Of a stretch of 64,000 bases of DNA, positions 1 to 8,577 are shown piece by piece. Source of the stretch: Prevotellaceae bacterium (GTDB lineage Bacteria; Bacteroidota; Bacteroidia; Bacteroidales; Bacteroidaceae); contig JABZLB010000001.1 in assembly GCA_015256945.1 (NCBI GenBank), positions 101,385 through 165,384 on the forward strand, given 5' to 3'. The translations under genes and the position numbers were made by a program. Each line of letters opens with the position of its first letter. The first letter of the stretch is position 1. Under the pieces are notes generated by a model. That model saw only the letters and a list, made by a program, of their open reading frames with translations, was not told the origin of the DNA and did not search any database.

Positions 1-1
1 T

Positions 2-187
2 GCCGTGGGAGGCATGCTTATCGGTACGCTGGGCGGGCTGCTGCTTATCCCAGGACTGTACTATATCTTCGCAGGAATGGCCGAAAAGCTGGTACATTAT
101 CAGAAAGACAAGCCGCTGAGTGAAGAAAAGGACAAACGCTATACGAACAAACCGCTAAATGAAAATTCTCATGACGACAAGCAATAA
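2..187 (+). CDS. RND-type multidrug efflux permease, C-terminal end only
   Basis: The frame is open from the window edge and ends at the TAA at 185-187. The visible 60 or so residues are a glycine-rich hydrophobic segment (GGMLIGTLGGLLLIPGLYYI) followed by a charged cytoplasmic tail. This matches the last transmembrane helix and tail of AcrB-like HAE1 pumps. The next gene, a TolC-type lipoprotein, overlaps its end by 29 bp, which is the usual pump-then-outer-membrane-channel order. The true start and most of the protein lie outside the window, so the family call rests on this short tail plus the context. Confidence 0.75.
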   Translation, partial: AVGGMLIGTLGGLLLIPGLYYIFAGMAEKLVHYQKDKPLSEEKDKRYTNKPLNENSHDDKQ

Positions 188-1592
188 GATACATCATGTA
201 CTGGCCATTATGGTTACTCTGCTGGTTCTTGCCGCCTGCAAGACACCGCAGGCTACCCTGCCCCGCGATACGCTTAAGGCCTCGCTGCCTGCACTATCTG
301 CCGACAGCAGCACAACCATATCGCCGGCATGGCGGAACTTCTTTCAGGATTCTGCTCTCCAGGCTCTCGTAGATACTGCTCTGCGAAATAACCGCGACCT
401 GAAGATTACGTTACAGGAGCTGGCAATAGCCAAAAGTGCCATTGCCTCAAAACAGGGTGCTCTGCTGCCTTCCATAACGGCAAATATTGGAGCGGGAGTT
501 TCAAAGGTAGGACGATACACTGCTGAAGGAGCCGGCAATGTGGGCACTGATATAACGCCCGGCCACCAGATTCCAACCGTAATACCCGATTTAGCTCCGT
601 CGATACAAGTAGACTGGACCATAGATTTATGGAACAAACTAAACAGCGGAAAGAAGGCAGCCGTGGAGCGGTACCTCGCTTCTGAGGCCGGACAACGCGC
701 CGTAAAAAGCAGGCTTGTAGCCGATGTGGCCGAAAATTATTATATGCTGCTGGCCCTCGACTATAAGCTTGACGTGATGCAACAATATATCACTCTGCAA
801 AAAAACGCCGTAAAAATTGCACGTATTCAGAAAGAAGCCGACGCCGATACACAGCTGGCCGTTGAGAAGTTCGAAGCCGAACTGGCCAAAGCACAGGCCG
901 ATGAATACCTGCTGCGCCAGTCGATTGTTGAAACCGAGAACAATTTGAACCTACTTGCAGGCCGTTTTCCACAGACCATAACGCGCACAAAGGTCGACTT
1001 TTCTGAACTTCCAATGCCTGCTGTTTCGCACTCTCTGCCGGCGCAACTTTTGCTGAAGCGGCCTGATGTTGTGCAGGCAGAACACGAGCTTAAGGCCGCC
1101 AGATGGGACGTAGAAACCGCACGAAAGGAGTTTCTGCCATCGTTTAATCTCTCTGCTGCCATCGGACTGGATGCCTTTAATCCCAAATATCTGATCAGAT
1201 TACCCGAGTCGCTGGTATTCAATGCCATCGGCGGACTCACTGCTCCGCTTATCAACAAGAAGGCTATTCAGGCTAATTTCTCGCAGGCTGACGCCCTGCA
1301 GATAGAGGCGTTGTATAATTACGACAAAACGCTGATTACTGCCTTCGCTGAGACGAATACCCTGCAATCCAGAATTTCCAATCTTAAACTGCTCCAGCAA
1401 TTCAAGCAAAAGCAGAACGATGCGCTCGTGAGGGCCGTCTCCGCAGCCCAGAAACTATACCTGAACAACAGGGCAACCTATCTGGAAGTAATCGACAGCG
1501 AGCGCGAACAGTTAGACTGTAAGATGGAGCTTATCGACACAAAGCTGCAACAGCTCTCCACACTTATCGATATATACCGTTCATTCTTTTAG
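159..1592 (+). CDS. TolC/NodT-type outer-membrane efflux lipoprotein
   Basis: A 477-residue outer-membrane channel subunit of a tripartite RND efflux pump. The N-terminus carries a lipoprotein signal with lipobox LAAC (residues 24-27). Two outer-membrane efflux protein (OEP) repeats follow, rich in long amphipathic helices such as the stretch with AVEKFEAELAKAQADEYLLRQ-like heptads and the later LLKRPDVVQAEHELKAA motif, typical of NodT/OprM proteins. Length is normal for the family. The start at 159 overlaps the pump gene; an in-frame ATG at 171 is an alternative that keeps the signal peptide. The two genes are almost certainly cotranscribed. Substrate is unknown. Confidence 0.92.
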   Translation: MKILMTTSNKIHHVLAIMVTLLVLAACKTPQATLPRDTLKASLPALSADSSTTISPAWRNFFQDSALQALVDTALRNNRDLKITLQELAIAKSAIASKQGALLPSITANIGAGVSKVGRYTAEGAGNVGTDITPGHQIPTVIPDLAPSIQVDWTIDLWNKLNSGKKAAVERYLASEAGQRAVKSRLVADVAENYYMLLALDYKLDVMQQYITLQKNAVKIARIQKEADADTQLAVEKFEAELAKAQADEYLLRQSIVETENNLNLLAGRFPQTITRTKVDFSELPMPAVSHSLPAQLLLKRPDVVQAEHELKAARWDVETARKEFLPSFNLSAAIGLDAFNPKYLIRLPESLVFNAIGGLTAPLINKKAIQANFSQADALQIEALYNYDKTLITAFAETNTLQSRISNLKLLQQFKQKQNDALVRAVSAAQKLYLNNRATYLEVIDSEREQLDCKMELIDTKLQQLSTLIDIYRSFF

Positions 1593-1664
1593 CACATCGT
1601 TACGCCAGCACTCCGCCGACCCGCCCTGCGAGCACCGAATAAACGCCGGCCTGTATCAAAACAT

Positions 1665-1702
1665 CAGCTCATACCTGTATAAAACCATACCGGTATGAGC
1701 TG
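1665..1702 (+). terminator. Hairpin after the efflux operon
   Basis: An 11-bp inverted repeat (CAGCTCATACC at 1665-1675 with GGTATGAGCTG at 1692-1702) lies 73 bp after the TolC-type gene. A second small hairpin follows at about 1713-1732. Neither has a good T-run, so this is a possible 3' end structure rather than a canonical intrinsic terminator. Confidence 0.4.
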
Positions 1703-1823
1703 TAATTGATTTCAGGAAACCGTTCTGTTTCCTGCATTGTCATAACTGCAATGCCGCAGTATGCTCACTATCATTTTACTGCCTGCCTGAAGATACTGTG
1801 CCTGACGCAGGGCCCATTGCGAT

Positions 1824-2537
1824 TTACATCAAATCGGAATACAGCACCTTTTTGATTTCATCTTCGTGATCATACACGAAGCGGGCAACGATACTGGAGA
1901 GGATGGCCGACGTAGAGAGCTTCTCCTGTCCGGCATATTTCATGCGGTCGAGCACGTTTTTCAAACTCTCATCAATATAAATGGTAGCCAGCTTGCCGCC
2001 TCCGTTCTTGTATTGTGTAGCCATATCGAGGAACAGTTCCCACGAATCGGCCGAGTTGTCCTTTACGATATGATACTCGCGCATGGTGTTCTCCTTGGGC
2101 TTCCTGCCACGTACGGGAGCATTTTCAGGGGCTTCATTTTCGGCGTTTTTGGGAGCAGCCGTACTGCTTGCAGGCTGTGCGCCCGAAACGGCAGCTTTTG
2201 CAGGCTGAATTTCAACAAGGCTGTCCTCTACGCTATTTGGCTCATTATCAACATATTCGCCATATGGCCTTTCGGGTTTTGTGTGGTTTTGCCGTATGCC
2301 TTCTTCCTTAGCTTCAGGTTTATTATTGTGCTGTGTATCAGAAGTTTCCACGTTTTTGTCGGCGATTGCCGTTTTTGTCGTGTTTTCTTCTGCTTTCAGC
2401 GTCTGTGGCTCGTCATCGTCGTCGTCAACGGTGGTTTCAATCACTTTCGGTGCAAAATTGCTTTTTCCGTTCTGCAGGTCGTGCACTAATCCCTGAATTC
2501 CTCCCGGAAGGAGAACGCTTGTCTTTTTCTTTGCCAT
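1824..2537 (-). CDS. DUF3408-like ribbon-helix-helix protein, probable partner of ParA
   Basis: The chosen start gives 237 residues beginning MAKKKTSVLLPGG; an upstream ATG would add 15 residues that look non-native. The middle (about 40-150) is acidic, proline/alanine-rich and probably disordered. The last 80 residues hold the folded part, with KLATIYIDESLKNVLDRMKY followed by a helix-rich tail, resembling the ribbon-helix-helix-like C-terminus of the DUF3408 proteins that accompany ParA in Bacteroidetes mobile elements. It lies downstream of parA on the same strand, separated by 339 bp. The likely role is a centromere- or operator-binding adaptor for ParA. Family knowledge supports DNA binding; the partition role is inferred from the neighbour. 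Confidence 0.65.
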   Translation of the reverse strand: MAKKKTSVLLPGGIQGLVHDLQNGKSNFAPKVIETTVDDDDDEPQTLKAEENTTKTAIADKNVETSDTQHNNKPEAKEEGIRQNHTKPERPYGEYVDNEPNSVEDSLVEIQPAKAAVSGAQPASSTAAPKNAENEAPENAPVRGRKPKENTMREYHIVKDNSADSWELFLDMATQYKNGGGKLATIYIDESLKNVLDRMKYAGQEKLSTSAILSSIVARFVYDHEDEIKKVLYSDLM

Positions 2538-2876
2538 AGTTTTGAAACGGATTTTAGCTTTCCAGTATTCTCTTCTTCTCATGCCGTTACAGCGTGGTAT
2601 GACGGTGTGGACATGGATAAGGGAAATAAATATCTGAAAATTTATTTATACTTTTATATTTTTAATCGTTTAATTATTTATATATTTATATACCGTATGT
2701 GTTGTGTTTCTCTCCTTTTTATTATATTTTTATCTGTTCTTTGATTTGCATTTGCTCCGCTGCTGTTGTCTGTTCATGGGGAGTTTGTTTGTTTTCCCCG
2801 TTGTCAGGCTGCTGCAAATGCTGTTTTGCAACGGCCGTAAGGTGTACCGTGCGGGAGCAGGAGAGGGGAGTGCTGC
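2538..2876. other. AT-rich spacer between parA and its partner gene
   Basis: This 339-bp stretch has no convincing gene. Its left half contains TTTATTTATA-like runs of the same kind as the AT-rich block right of parA; the right half is T-rich and of ordinary composition. The partner gene could have its own promoter here, but I could not pick one out. Confidence 0.5.
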
Positions 2877-3545
2877 CTAATCGTCTTTCATGCGCCGTAT
2901 CATAAAGTCGAACGCTGCCTTTACGGCATCGCGCTGCGGAGCGGTTATTTCAAAGGTGTTTATGCGCTTTAACGAGGCCCGTGCCGTAATGCGTGGCGTT
3001 ACCGAACCGAGCTGTTTGAAGATGGCATCCGTCTGTTTCCACATGCGAAGCTCGTCGGCAGTACCAATTCTTACGTCAATACGGTTGGGAACAAAGAACA
3101 GTCGTGCGCTCATTTCAGGTGTTGTTTGCCTCAGGGCATTGATGACCTGTATGAACGTTCCCGTCGAGTCGAGTGTCTTTTCCTCATATTCGTAGGGGCA
3201 GATAATGAAGTCGGCGCCTGTAAACATGGGCACCAGTCCGTCTTCCGATACATTACCGGGCGAGTCAAAGAGCACGAAACCTTCGGTTTGTGACGCCGAT
3301 TCCATCAGCTGTTGCATCAGTTCGGGGTCCTGCACGTCAAAGTCTTGTACGGTATAGGGTTCTTCCATGTCTTCGTAAATCTCGCGGTCTTTCTTGCGCT
3401 GCATCATGATGGTCTTCTGCAAGTCAGTATCAATGAGGCATACATCCTGTTTTTTCCATGCCAGATAATTGGCGAAGAGCATGCACAACGTCGACTTTCC
3501 CACGCCGCCTTTCTGGTTTGCGAACACTATCTTATGGTTCTTCAT
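2877..3545 (-). CDS. parA: ParA-family partition ATPase
   Basis: A 222-residue P-loop ATPase of the ParA/MinD type. It shows the deviant Walker A motif KGGVGKST at residues 12-19 (signature lysine K12, catalytic K17), the switch I region LIDTD (38-41) and Walker B-like VLFDSPG (91-97). The protein is short and has no N-terminal helix-turn-helix, as in the small ParA group (type Ib and Bacteroidetes conjugative-element homologues). Such proteins bind DNA non-specifically with ATP and move plasmids or chromosomes through a centromere-binding partner. The neighbours are a ribbon-helix-helix-like protein downstream, and an AT-rich block and iteron-like repeats upstream. A well-formed promoter sits 102 bp upstream of the ATG. 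Confidence 0.92.
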   Translation of the reverse strand: MKNHKIVFANQKGGVGKSTLCMLFANYLAWKKQDVCLIDTDLQKTIMMQRKKDREIYEDMEEPYTVQDFDVQDPELMQQLMESASQTEGFVLFDSPGNVSEDGLVPMFTGADFIICPYEYEEKTLDSTGTFIQVINALRQTTPEMSARLFFVPNRIDVRIGTADELRMWKQTDAIFKQLGSVTPRITARASLKRINTFEITAPQRDAVKAAFDFMIRRMKDD

Positions 3546-4422
3546 ACCTTATTATATAATGGTTTGTTATTTTTGAAACAAGTGTTTGTTCATATTTTCA
3601 AGCGTTTATACAAACACATTTTTATATGAATCAATTTTTATATTTGCAAATATAGGTATTTTTATCTATATACACAAATATTTCTATATACTTTTAATTC
3701 TTTATTCTTTTACTTATTAATATGTTTATATATTTATATTTAGACATACACATACTTTTATTTATTTATATATTTAACTGCCTAATTATTTATATATTCA
3801 TATTTTAACTTATCCATATTTTTATCTATTTATACAAACAAATGCGCAGTAGGGCAGGGGAACAACACAGGGCAAGACTCGCATCAAAAGACATAAGCCA
3901 GTAAATGGGTAGCAAAATAAGTGACTTATAATCAAGCATTTGCAGAAATAAATAAACATATAAACAGATAAATACATATAAATTTATTTATATATTTAAT
4001 TATAGATATAAACATATTAAAATGTTTTTATATAATTATCTTATTATTTATCTAAACATGTATTTATAGATATATTCATATATATAAATGTATACTTGTT
4101 TATTTACTAATATATTTAATTATCCATATTTTAAAATATTGATATAAACACATAGATAATTAAAGATATAAACAGATAATTATATATACACTTAAACATA
4201 TAATAATATATAGATATTAAAATATAATGATTTAAGGCCCTACACGAAGCATACAGACTAAATAGGGTGTTTGGCACAAATATTTATTTAAAGATATAAG
4301 TATATAAGTATTTGTTTAGCTAAATATTTGTATAAACACATATTTAAATACATGTGTATATATTTAATTATTTATTGCGATATATTTATATTTAAATATG
4401 TACAAATATAAAGGGGGAAATC
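3546..4422. other. Extremely AT-rich block beside parA (candidate unwinding region)
   Basis: About 880 bp built mainly from TATTTATA, TTTATATATTTA and TAAACATAT-like words, with one short patch of normal composition at about 3840-3960. No gene is visible apart from the parA promoter. Its place between a ParA gene and iteron-like repeats fits a DNA-unwinding element of a replication origin, but AT-rich spacers also occur without this role. Confidence 0.55.
3647..3678 (-). promoter_or_regulatory. Bacteroidetes-type promoter of parA
   Basis: Read on the minus strand, a TTTG box (3678-3675) is followed after exactly 20 bp by TATATTTG (3654-3647), matching the Bacteroidetes -33 TTTG / -7 TAnnTTTG pattern. 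It would give a leader of roughly 95 nt before the parA ATG. Confidence 0.6.
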
Positions 4423-4731
4423 ATGAAAGTAAATGGACGAAAGTATGCCGCGGCGACAAAACAGGTAAATATCAACGGAAAAACAAGTAACAAACAGCAG
4501 CAAAAGCAGCAGCAGGCAGGTCATCAAGCGGAAAAAAGACTGAAAATGGAGCTGGAAAATGCGAAAAAAGGTAAGGAGGAACAAAAAAAGGAAGAAGAAA
4601 CCCAAAAAAGGCGTGAAAAAATAAAGGAAAAACGGGCACAGGAAGAAATGAAAATACGAACACAAAGAAAAAAGACGAACTACACAAAGAAAAAAGACGA
4701 ATCACGCAAAGAAAAAAAGAGACGTACGTAA
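4423..4731 (+). CDS. Small lysine/glutamate-rich basic protein, unknown
   Basis: A 102-residue frame with a good ribosome-binding sequence (AAGGGGGAAATC just before the ATG), which is uncommon in this window. The protein is almost entirely K, E, Q and R, with a poly-Q patch (KQQQKQQQ) and long heptad-compatible charged helices; it has no hydrophobic core. It sits between the AT-rich block and the iteron-like repeats. It could be a coiled-coil or nucleic-acid-binding accessory protein of the replication/partition locus, or a chance frame in purine-rich DNA. No family recognised. The ribosome-binding site is the main reason to list it. Confidence 0.4.
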   Translation: MKVNGRKYAAATKQVNINGKTSNKQQQKQQQAGHQAEKRLKMELENAKKGKEEQKKEEETQKRREKIKEKRAQEEMKIRTQRKKTNYTKKKDESRKEKKRRT

Positions 4732-4978
4732 AGAAAAAGAGAGACTGACAGGAATAAAAAGAAATATGTAAAAGAATAAAAAGGGGTACACGCAAGAAAA
4801 AAGAGAAAAACGCACAGCATGGGAGATGCTTATGAGAAAAAAGGAATCAAAAAAAGAGAAAACTGCTTTTATTTTTAAATTTTCAAGTGCTTAGATTATC
4901 TTTAGTAATATCATTAGTATCATATATTAGTAGAGGCAATGTAACCTGCTGATAACCAATAATTACCGCATGCAAACT

Positions 4979-5315
4979 GCGACAAATTAGTAACATGGTG
5001 CGACAAATAGGGAATATTGTTGCGACAAATTAGTAAGGTTGTTGCGACAAATAGGGAACATATTTTGAACCTTGGCGACATTTTGGGAACATGTGTTCGA
5101 CAAATAGGGAGCTTCTTATGGCTGTTATGATTAAAACTTTACATTATTAATCTGTTTTGTTCCTTATTCTATTGTCTGGAAAGTAAAGGCAGCAGGTTTA
5201 TGCTTACTTCTGCTTGTTTTATATCATGCTTATATACATATTGTTACATACTTTGCGCGACAAATAGGGAATATTTTGTTTTTTCTCGACGTGCATTTTG
5301 GCGACAAATAGGGAG
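4979..5315 (+). repeat. Eight iteron-like 15-bp direct repeats
   Basis: Direct repeats close to GCGACAAATAGGGAA start at 4979, 5000, 5022, 5044, 5075, 5097, 5257 and 5301. The first and third read GCGACAAATTAGTAA; the fifth is GCGACATTTTGGGAA. Steps are 21, 22, 22, 31, 22, 160 and 44 bp, so most lie on the same face of the helix about two turns apart, as iterons bound by a replication initiator do. No initiator gene is recognisable within several kb. Beside ParA and an AT-rich block, this is a candidate replication origin; an operator array is the alternative. Confidence 0.7.
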
Positions 5316-5642
5316 TATGCTCTTTTTCCTTTACATTTATTTTGCCATGTATTAATAACTACGTTATTAATATAGCGTGTTCATACTGTTGTTATCGTTG
5401 GTTTTCTCTCTGGTTCTCTTCGCTTTTCCCCTGTGTTGTGGCTGCATGCTGTTGTGAAGCGGCTGCCATTGTCGGCAAAACGTGTCATGACACACTTGTT
5501 ATGACGTATCGGCATGACGGCATGGGATGCGGTTCGTTATATGCTCACTTTCCGTTTATTTATTATTTTTCCCGTCATTATACCCTGTTATTATAGGGTG
5601 GGGGTTCAATTTTCGCTGCTACCACGGTATTATCGTCACGCT

Positions 5643-5833
5643 TTTACGCTGTAATTGTCGGGTCTCTACGCCGTAATCGTGTTGCCTTTACATCGTAATC
5701 GTGTTGCCTTTACATCGTAATCGCTGTGCCTTTACGCTGTAATCGAGCCGCTTTTTCGTCAAAAACAGGGCTGTTTACGCCGTAATTACATCGCAATAGT
5801 GCCGTAATCTCATCACGATAGTGCCGTAATCTT
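5643..5833. repeat. 22-bp-phased array of TTAC-N3-GTAA motifs (left copy)
   Basis: Cores of the form TTAC(A/G)YYGTAATYG have motif starts at 5644, 5666, 5688, 5710, 5732, then 5775, 5797 and 5819: steps of 22, 22, 22, 22, 43, 22, 22 bp. The first units are clear (for example TTTACATCGTAATCG twice), the later ones degenerate. The half-sites TTAC/GTAA make each core nearly palindromic. A second array of the same motif and spacing lies at 53.66-53.90 kb. The design resembles centromere or operator arrays. The remaining bases up to the promoter at 6064 show nothing else. Confidence 0.75.
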
Positions 5834-6063
5834 ATGTTCGTTACCGTGCAGCCGTGTACCGGTAATGCTTGTTCTCTCGCCTGGCTTGCCTGAATTTCAT
5901 GTTCGTTGACGTGTAGCCGCCTGCCGCCTGTAAAGGTAGAAAAAGGAATTTTCCTTGCACATCAGGGCATGGAAATGTGCAGAAAAGGCAGTGAAAAGTA
6001 CGTTTTTTTCTTAAAAAACTTTTATTGATTTGTAAATATTACAAAGTTTTTGAAAGATAATTG

Positions 6064-6071
6064 TACCTTTG
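6064..6071 (+). promoter_or_regulatory. Probable -7 box upstream of the first small-peptide module
   Basis: TACCTTTG fits the Bacteroidetes -7 consensus TAnnTTTG and is followed by GCACAC. The -33 region is weak. It would leave a leader of about 130 nt before the ATG at 6200. Confidence 0.5.
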
Positions 6072-6199
6072 CACACCCAAAATAAAAGGGGCATGTTTCG
6101 ATAAGGAAAACATAAGCCCCACAGGATAACACAATTAAGAATAAATCATATAGACGCGCTCTTTTCAGGACAGGACGCGCCCAGACAAACGACGACAAA

Positions 6200-6421
6200 A
6201 TGATGATGAAGAAAAAAAAGAATTATTGCAAACCCTGCACCCTTTGCGTGCGAATGGAGAACACTGAAACTTTACTTACCATAAGCGGCAGTACAACCAA
6301 CCCTGTGGAGGGAGGCGACCCCACCGGCGGCAATGGTTCTACACCTAATCCCTTTAGTCAGTTTGGAAATGCCAAGCAGGGCCTTTGGGAAAACGTGGCC
6401 GACGATTCACAAACTTTTTAA
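6200..6421 (+). CDS. Small peptide of module 1, paralogous to the one at 13.18 kb
   Basis: A 73-residue protein starting MMMKKKKNYCKPC. Together with the protein at 13182-13382 it defines a conserved core: LLTIS-x-x-TTNPVEGGDPTGGNGSTPNPF, then GNAKQ and a tryptophan near the end. It has no signal peptide or membrane segment; the N-terminus is basic and the middle glycine/proline-rich. Both copies lie just upstream of a fimbrillin-like lipoprotein gene. Short K-Y-x-x-P proteins are common beside cell-surface genes in Prevotella-like genomes, but I know no function. Three in-frame ATGs (6200, 6203, 6206) are possible starts. Confidence 0.7.
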   Translation: MMMKKKKNYCKPCTLCVRMENTETLLTISGSTTNPVEGGDPTGGNGSTPNPFSQFGNAKQGLWENVADDSQTF

Positions 6422-6551
6422 AACACAGCCGGTATTTACCGCCAGAGCACCGGGCACCGTGCTGCCCGCCTCTCGCAAAATAGTAAAAACGCAACCGCTA
6501 TTTACCGGCGAACATTCGGGCACATTGCTACCCACGAGTTACAAACGTTGA
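6420..6551 (+). repeat. Two tandem 66-nt units with coding-like conservation
   Basis: Units at 6420-6485 and 6486-6551 translate in one frame as KTQPVFT...GTVLPAS and KTQPLFT...GTLLPTS. Several differences are synonymous (ACA/ACG, CAG/CAA, CTG/CTA, even TCT/AGT for serine), as if the frame had been translated. That frame is +1 to the small-peptide gene ending at 6421 and has no good start of its own. It may be a remnant of a longer protein, a frameshifted extension, or only a DNA-level tandem repeat. Confidence 0.55.
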
Positions 6552-6639
6552 AAAAGGGCCGGGCGCAACCGCCGCCACTGCCCCCCGCATCCTCCCCGAT
6601 GCTGACAACTTATTGCATAATACAAAAACAAACAGGATA

Positions 6640-8514
6640 ATGAAAAATACAAAAATGTTATGGATAGCCCTCACGGGCCTTTCGGTATCGCTGCTCACGG
6701 CTTGCGGCGACGACATCAGCGACAGCGCATCTGCCACAACCACCAGCGTGCAGGTGTATCACGTTACCGCCAGTGCCACCGCGGCCCAGCCGCAGGAACC
6801 CACGTCGCGTGCCCTGTCAACGGTGCCCGGAAGCCTCAAGGCCCTTCATTCAGAGTGGACTGAAAATGACGACGTAAGGGCGTTTGTCATTGCCGACGGC
6901 AGCGCAAACCGCAGCACCGAATATTCAAAACTTCTCAGCGCAAGCAAGGGAAGAGGCTCACTGTTTACCGGAAGCATCACGGCAAACAAGAATAAACCCC
7001 TCACCACCTCAACCGCCATCGCCTTCTTTTATCCCGGCAAAGCCACCCTCGGCACGTCGCGAACCATCAGGCCCGTAACCGAAACCAAGGATGGTCAACA
7101 AACCTATCATGCCGCCGCCGACAACATAACCTCGCAGGTAGAACTGAATATTTCAAGGCAGGATGGCACGCCGGAGACCATCGGCGAGCGCTTCGACTTC
7201 CAGTGGAAAAAGGCCAATCCGTCGAGGGTTGACGGCTCAAACCTCAACATCAGCATCGGTGCCATGAAGCGTGTAGTGGCTTTCTGGGGACTGAGATTTA
7301 CCGACAGCAACAACCGTATCCTCACAAACATCGACTCGGTATACATTTCAAACGTCAAGTCGACAGACGTTTTCGACCTCGCTACCGGCCAGTTCCTCAG
7401 CAACAATCCCGATGACGAGGCACAGAATATTGTGCTTACCCCGCCGGCCGGCCGTAAAATATCGTCGGCAGCAGGCAAGTATACCTACGTGGCACTGATA
7501 CCCGACCAGTACAACGACGTCATGGTGATGGTGTATGTTAAGGACAAATGCTACAAGAAAGAATTTGCACGGCTGAGCTTCGACGCCGACAAGGCCTACC
7601 ATTCCGACCTGCTTCAGATGGAGGAAGTGACGCCGAAGGCCTTCGTTCCCGTTCAGGGCATCAGATGGGCACCGGGTAACTTTATCCATTACGGGCCCGA
7701 AAACGGCGGCTACTGGGGAATAGCGCCCACACAATGGTGGATTTCACGCCGGGCCGTACAGCTGGGAAGCAACCGCAAGCCCGTCGCTTCGGGCGGACTA
7801 TGGCAGTCGTCACAGTTTGAAGACGGCCCTGTACAGACTACCGACGACGACGATCTCTTCCGCTATGGCAATATTGTAAACGCCCTAAATTTGAGAATGG
7901 CCGACTATAAAGCAAAGAATACTGACATTGGAAAAACGTTCTGGAACAACGACCGTCCGCTTATCACAAGCATCGTAGGAAGGGAACAAGCCCGCTATGG
8001 CGACATCGTATGGTATTATACCATGAACAACCACAGGAAGTACCGTATGCCGAACAAGGCCGAGATGGAAACTCTTTTTAACCAGGCAAACGTTATTCCT
8101 GGCTACTGCTATACCGACAAGGGAACAGTGGTTTACGGTGCATACTTTACCACACACACCTCTGGAGCACGCATAAAAACGTTCCCCACCAAGGTAAAAG
8201 ACTATGGCAGGTATACCAATGTAACGGCTCTTGTGCGTGCCGGCAAAGGCCTGTTCCTGCCCATTACCGGGCGCCGCATGACAGGATACAGCATCATAGG
8301 CTTGCGCGATATGACGTGGGGCAGCGACCCCTTCGGCCAGTATGCAACGTCAACCTCGTCGTTCCCCGACTATGCCTACACGTTCCTCTTTGGTACAAAC
8401 CGATGGCAGTTCAAAGGCATTGCTAAGGGCGAGGCCAGTGCCATACGTCCTGTTCTGGAGACCGACGACGGACGAACCGACACCCCCTACTATGCTTTCG
8501 ATGGCATAAAATAA
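6640..8514 (+). CDS. Fimbrillin-like surface lipoprotein, module 1
   Basis: 624 residues from the ATG at 6640 (MKNTKMLWIALTG), chosen because it starts a clean lipoprotein signal with lipobox LLTAC. The N-terminal half has the look of fimbrillin/Mfa-like adhesin domains (a secreted protein with CYKKEF and a FFYPG segment). The C-terminal third (from VQGIRWAPGNFIHYGPENGG) carries a pattern like the Fibrobacter paralogous domain (FISUMP), including YRMPNKAEMETLF and FLPITGRRM. It is closely similar along its length to the protein at 13415-15286, so the two modules arose by duplication. Probably an outer-membrane-anchored adhesin or fimbrial component; the exact role is unknown. Confidence 0.8.
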   Translation: MKNTKMLWIALTGLSVSLLTACGDDISDSASATTTSVQVYHVTASATAAQPQEPTSRALSTVPGSLKALHSEWTENDDVRAFVIADGSANRSTEYSKLLSASKGRGSLFTGSITANKNKPLTTSTAIAFFYPGKATLGTSRTIRPVTETKDGQQTYHAAADNITSQVELNISRQDGTPETIGERFDFQWKKANPSRVDGSNLNISIGAMKRVVAFWGLRFTDSNNRILTNIDSVYISNVKSTDVFDLATGQFLSNNPDDEAQNIVLTPPAGRKISSAAGKYTYVALIPDQYNDVMVMVYVKDKCYKKEFARLSFDADKAYHSDLLQMEEVTPKAFVPVQGIRWAPGNFIHYGPENGGYWGIAPTQWWISRRAVQLGSNRKPVASGGLWQSSQFEDGPVQTTDDDDLFRYGNIVNALNLRMADYKAKNTDIGKTFWNNDRPLITSIVGREQARYGDIVWYYTMNNHRKYRMPNKAEMETLFNQANVIPGYCYTDKGTVVYGAYFTTHTSGARIKTFPTKVKDYGRYTNVTALVRAGKGLFLPITGRRMTGYSIIGLRDMTWGSDPFGQYATSTSSFPDYAYTFLFGTNRWQFKGIAKGEASAIRPVLETDDGRTDTPYYAFDGIK

Positions 8515-8537
8515 CCTTTTTATCCCTGTATATTGTG

Positions 8538-8577
8538 CGTGGCATGCAACCGGAAGGCTGCATGCCACGTTGTTTTT
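8538..8577 (+). terminator. Intrinsic terminator after the module 1 lipoprotein
   Basis: An 11-bp perfect stem (CGTGGCATGCA at 8538-8548 with TGCATGCCACG at 8559-8569) is followed by TTGTTTTT. It lies 23 bp after the stop codon. Confidence 0.85.

Noticed and set aside
1824..3545. Part of an integrated conjugative transposon
   Set aside because: ParA with a DUF3408-like protein is typical of such elements, but no tra, mob, integrase or tetQ-type genes are nearby and iteron-like repeats argue for replication/partition. Not fully excluded, since the left side is cut off by the window.
4979..5315. CRISPR array
   Set aside because: Repeat units are only 15 bp, the spacers are too short and unequal, and there are no cas genes. 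Iteron-like repeats fit better.
5342..5596. 84-codon frame right of the iterons
   Set aside because: Cysteine- and tyrosine-rich chance translation with no ribosome-binding site or homologous pattern.
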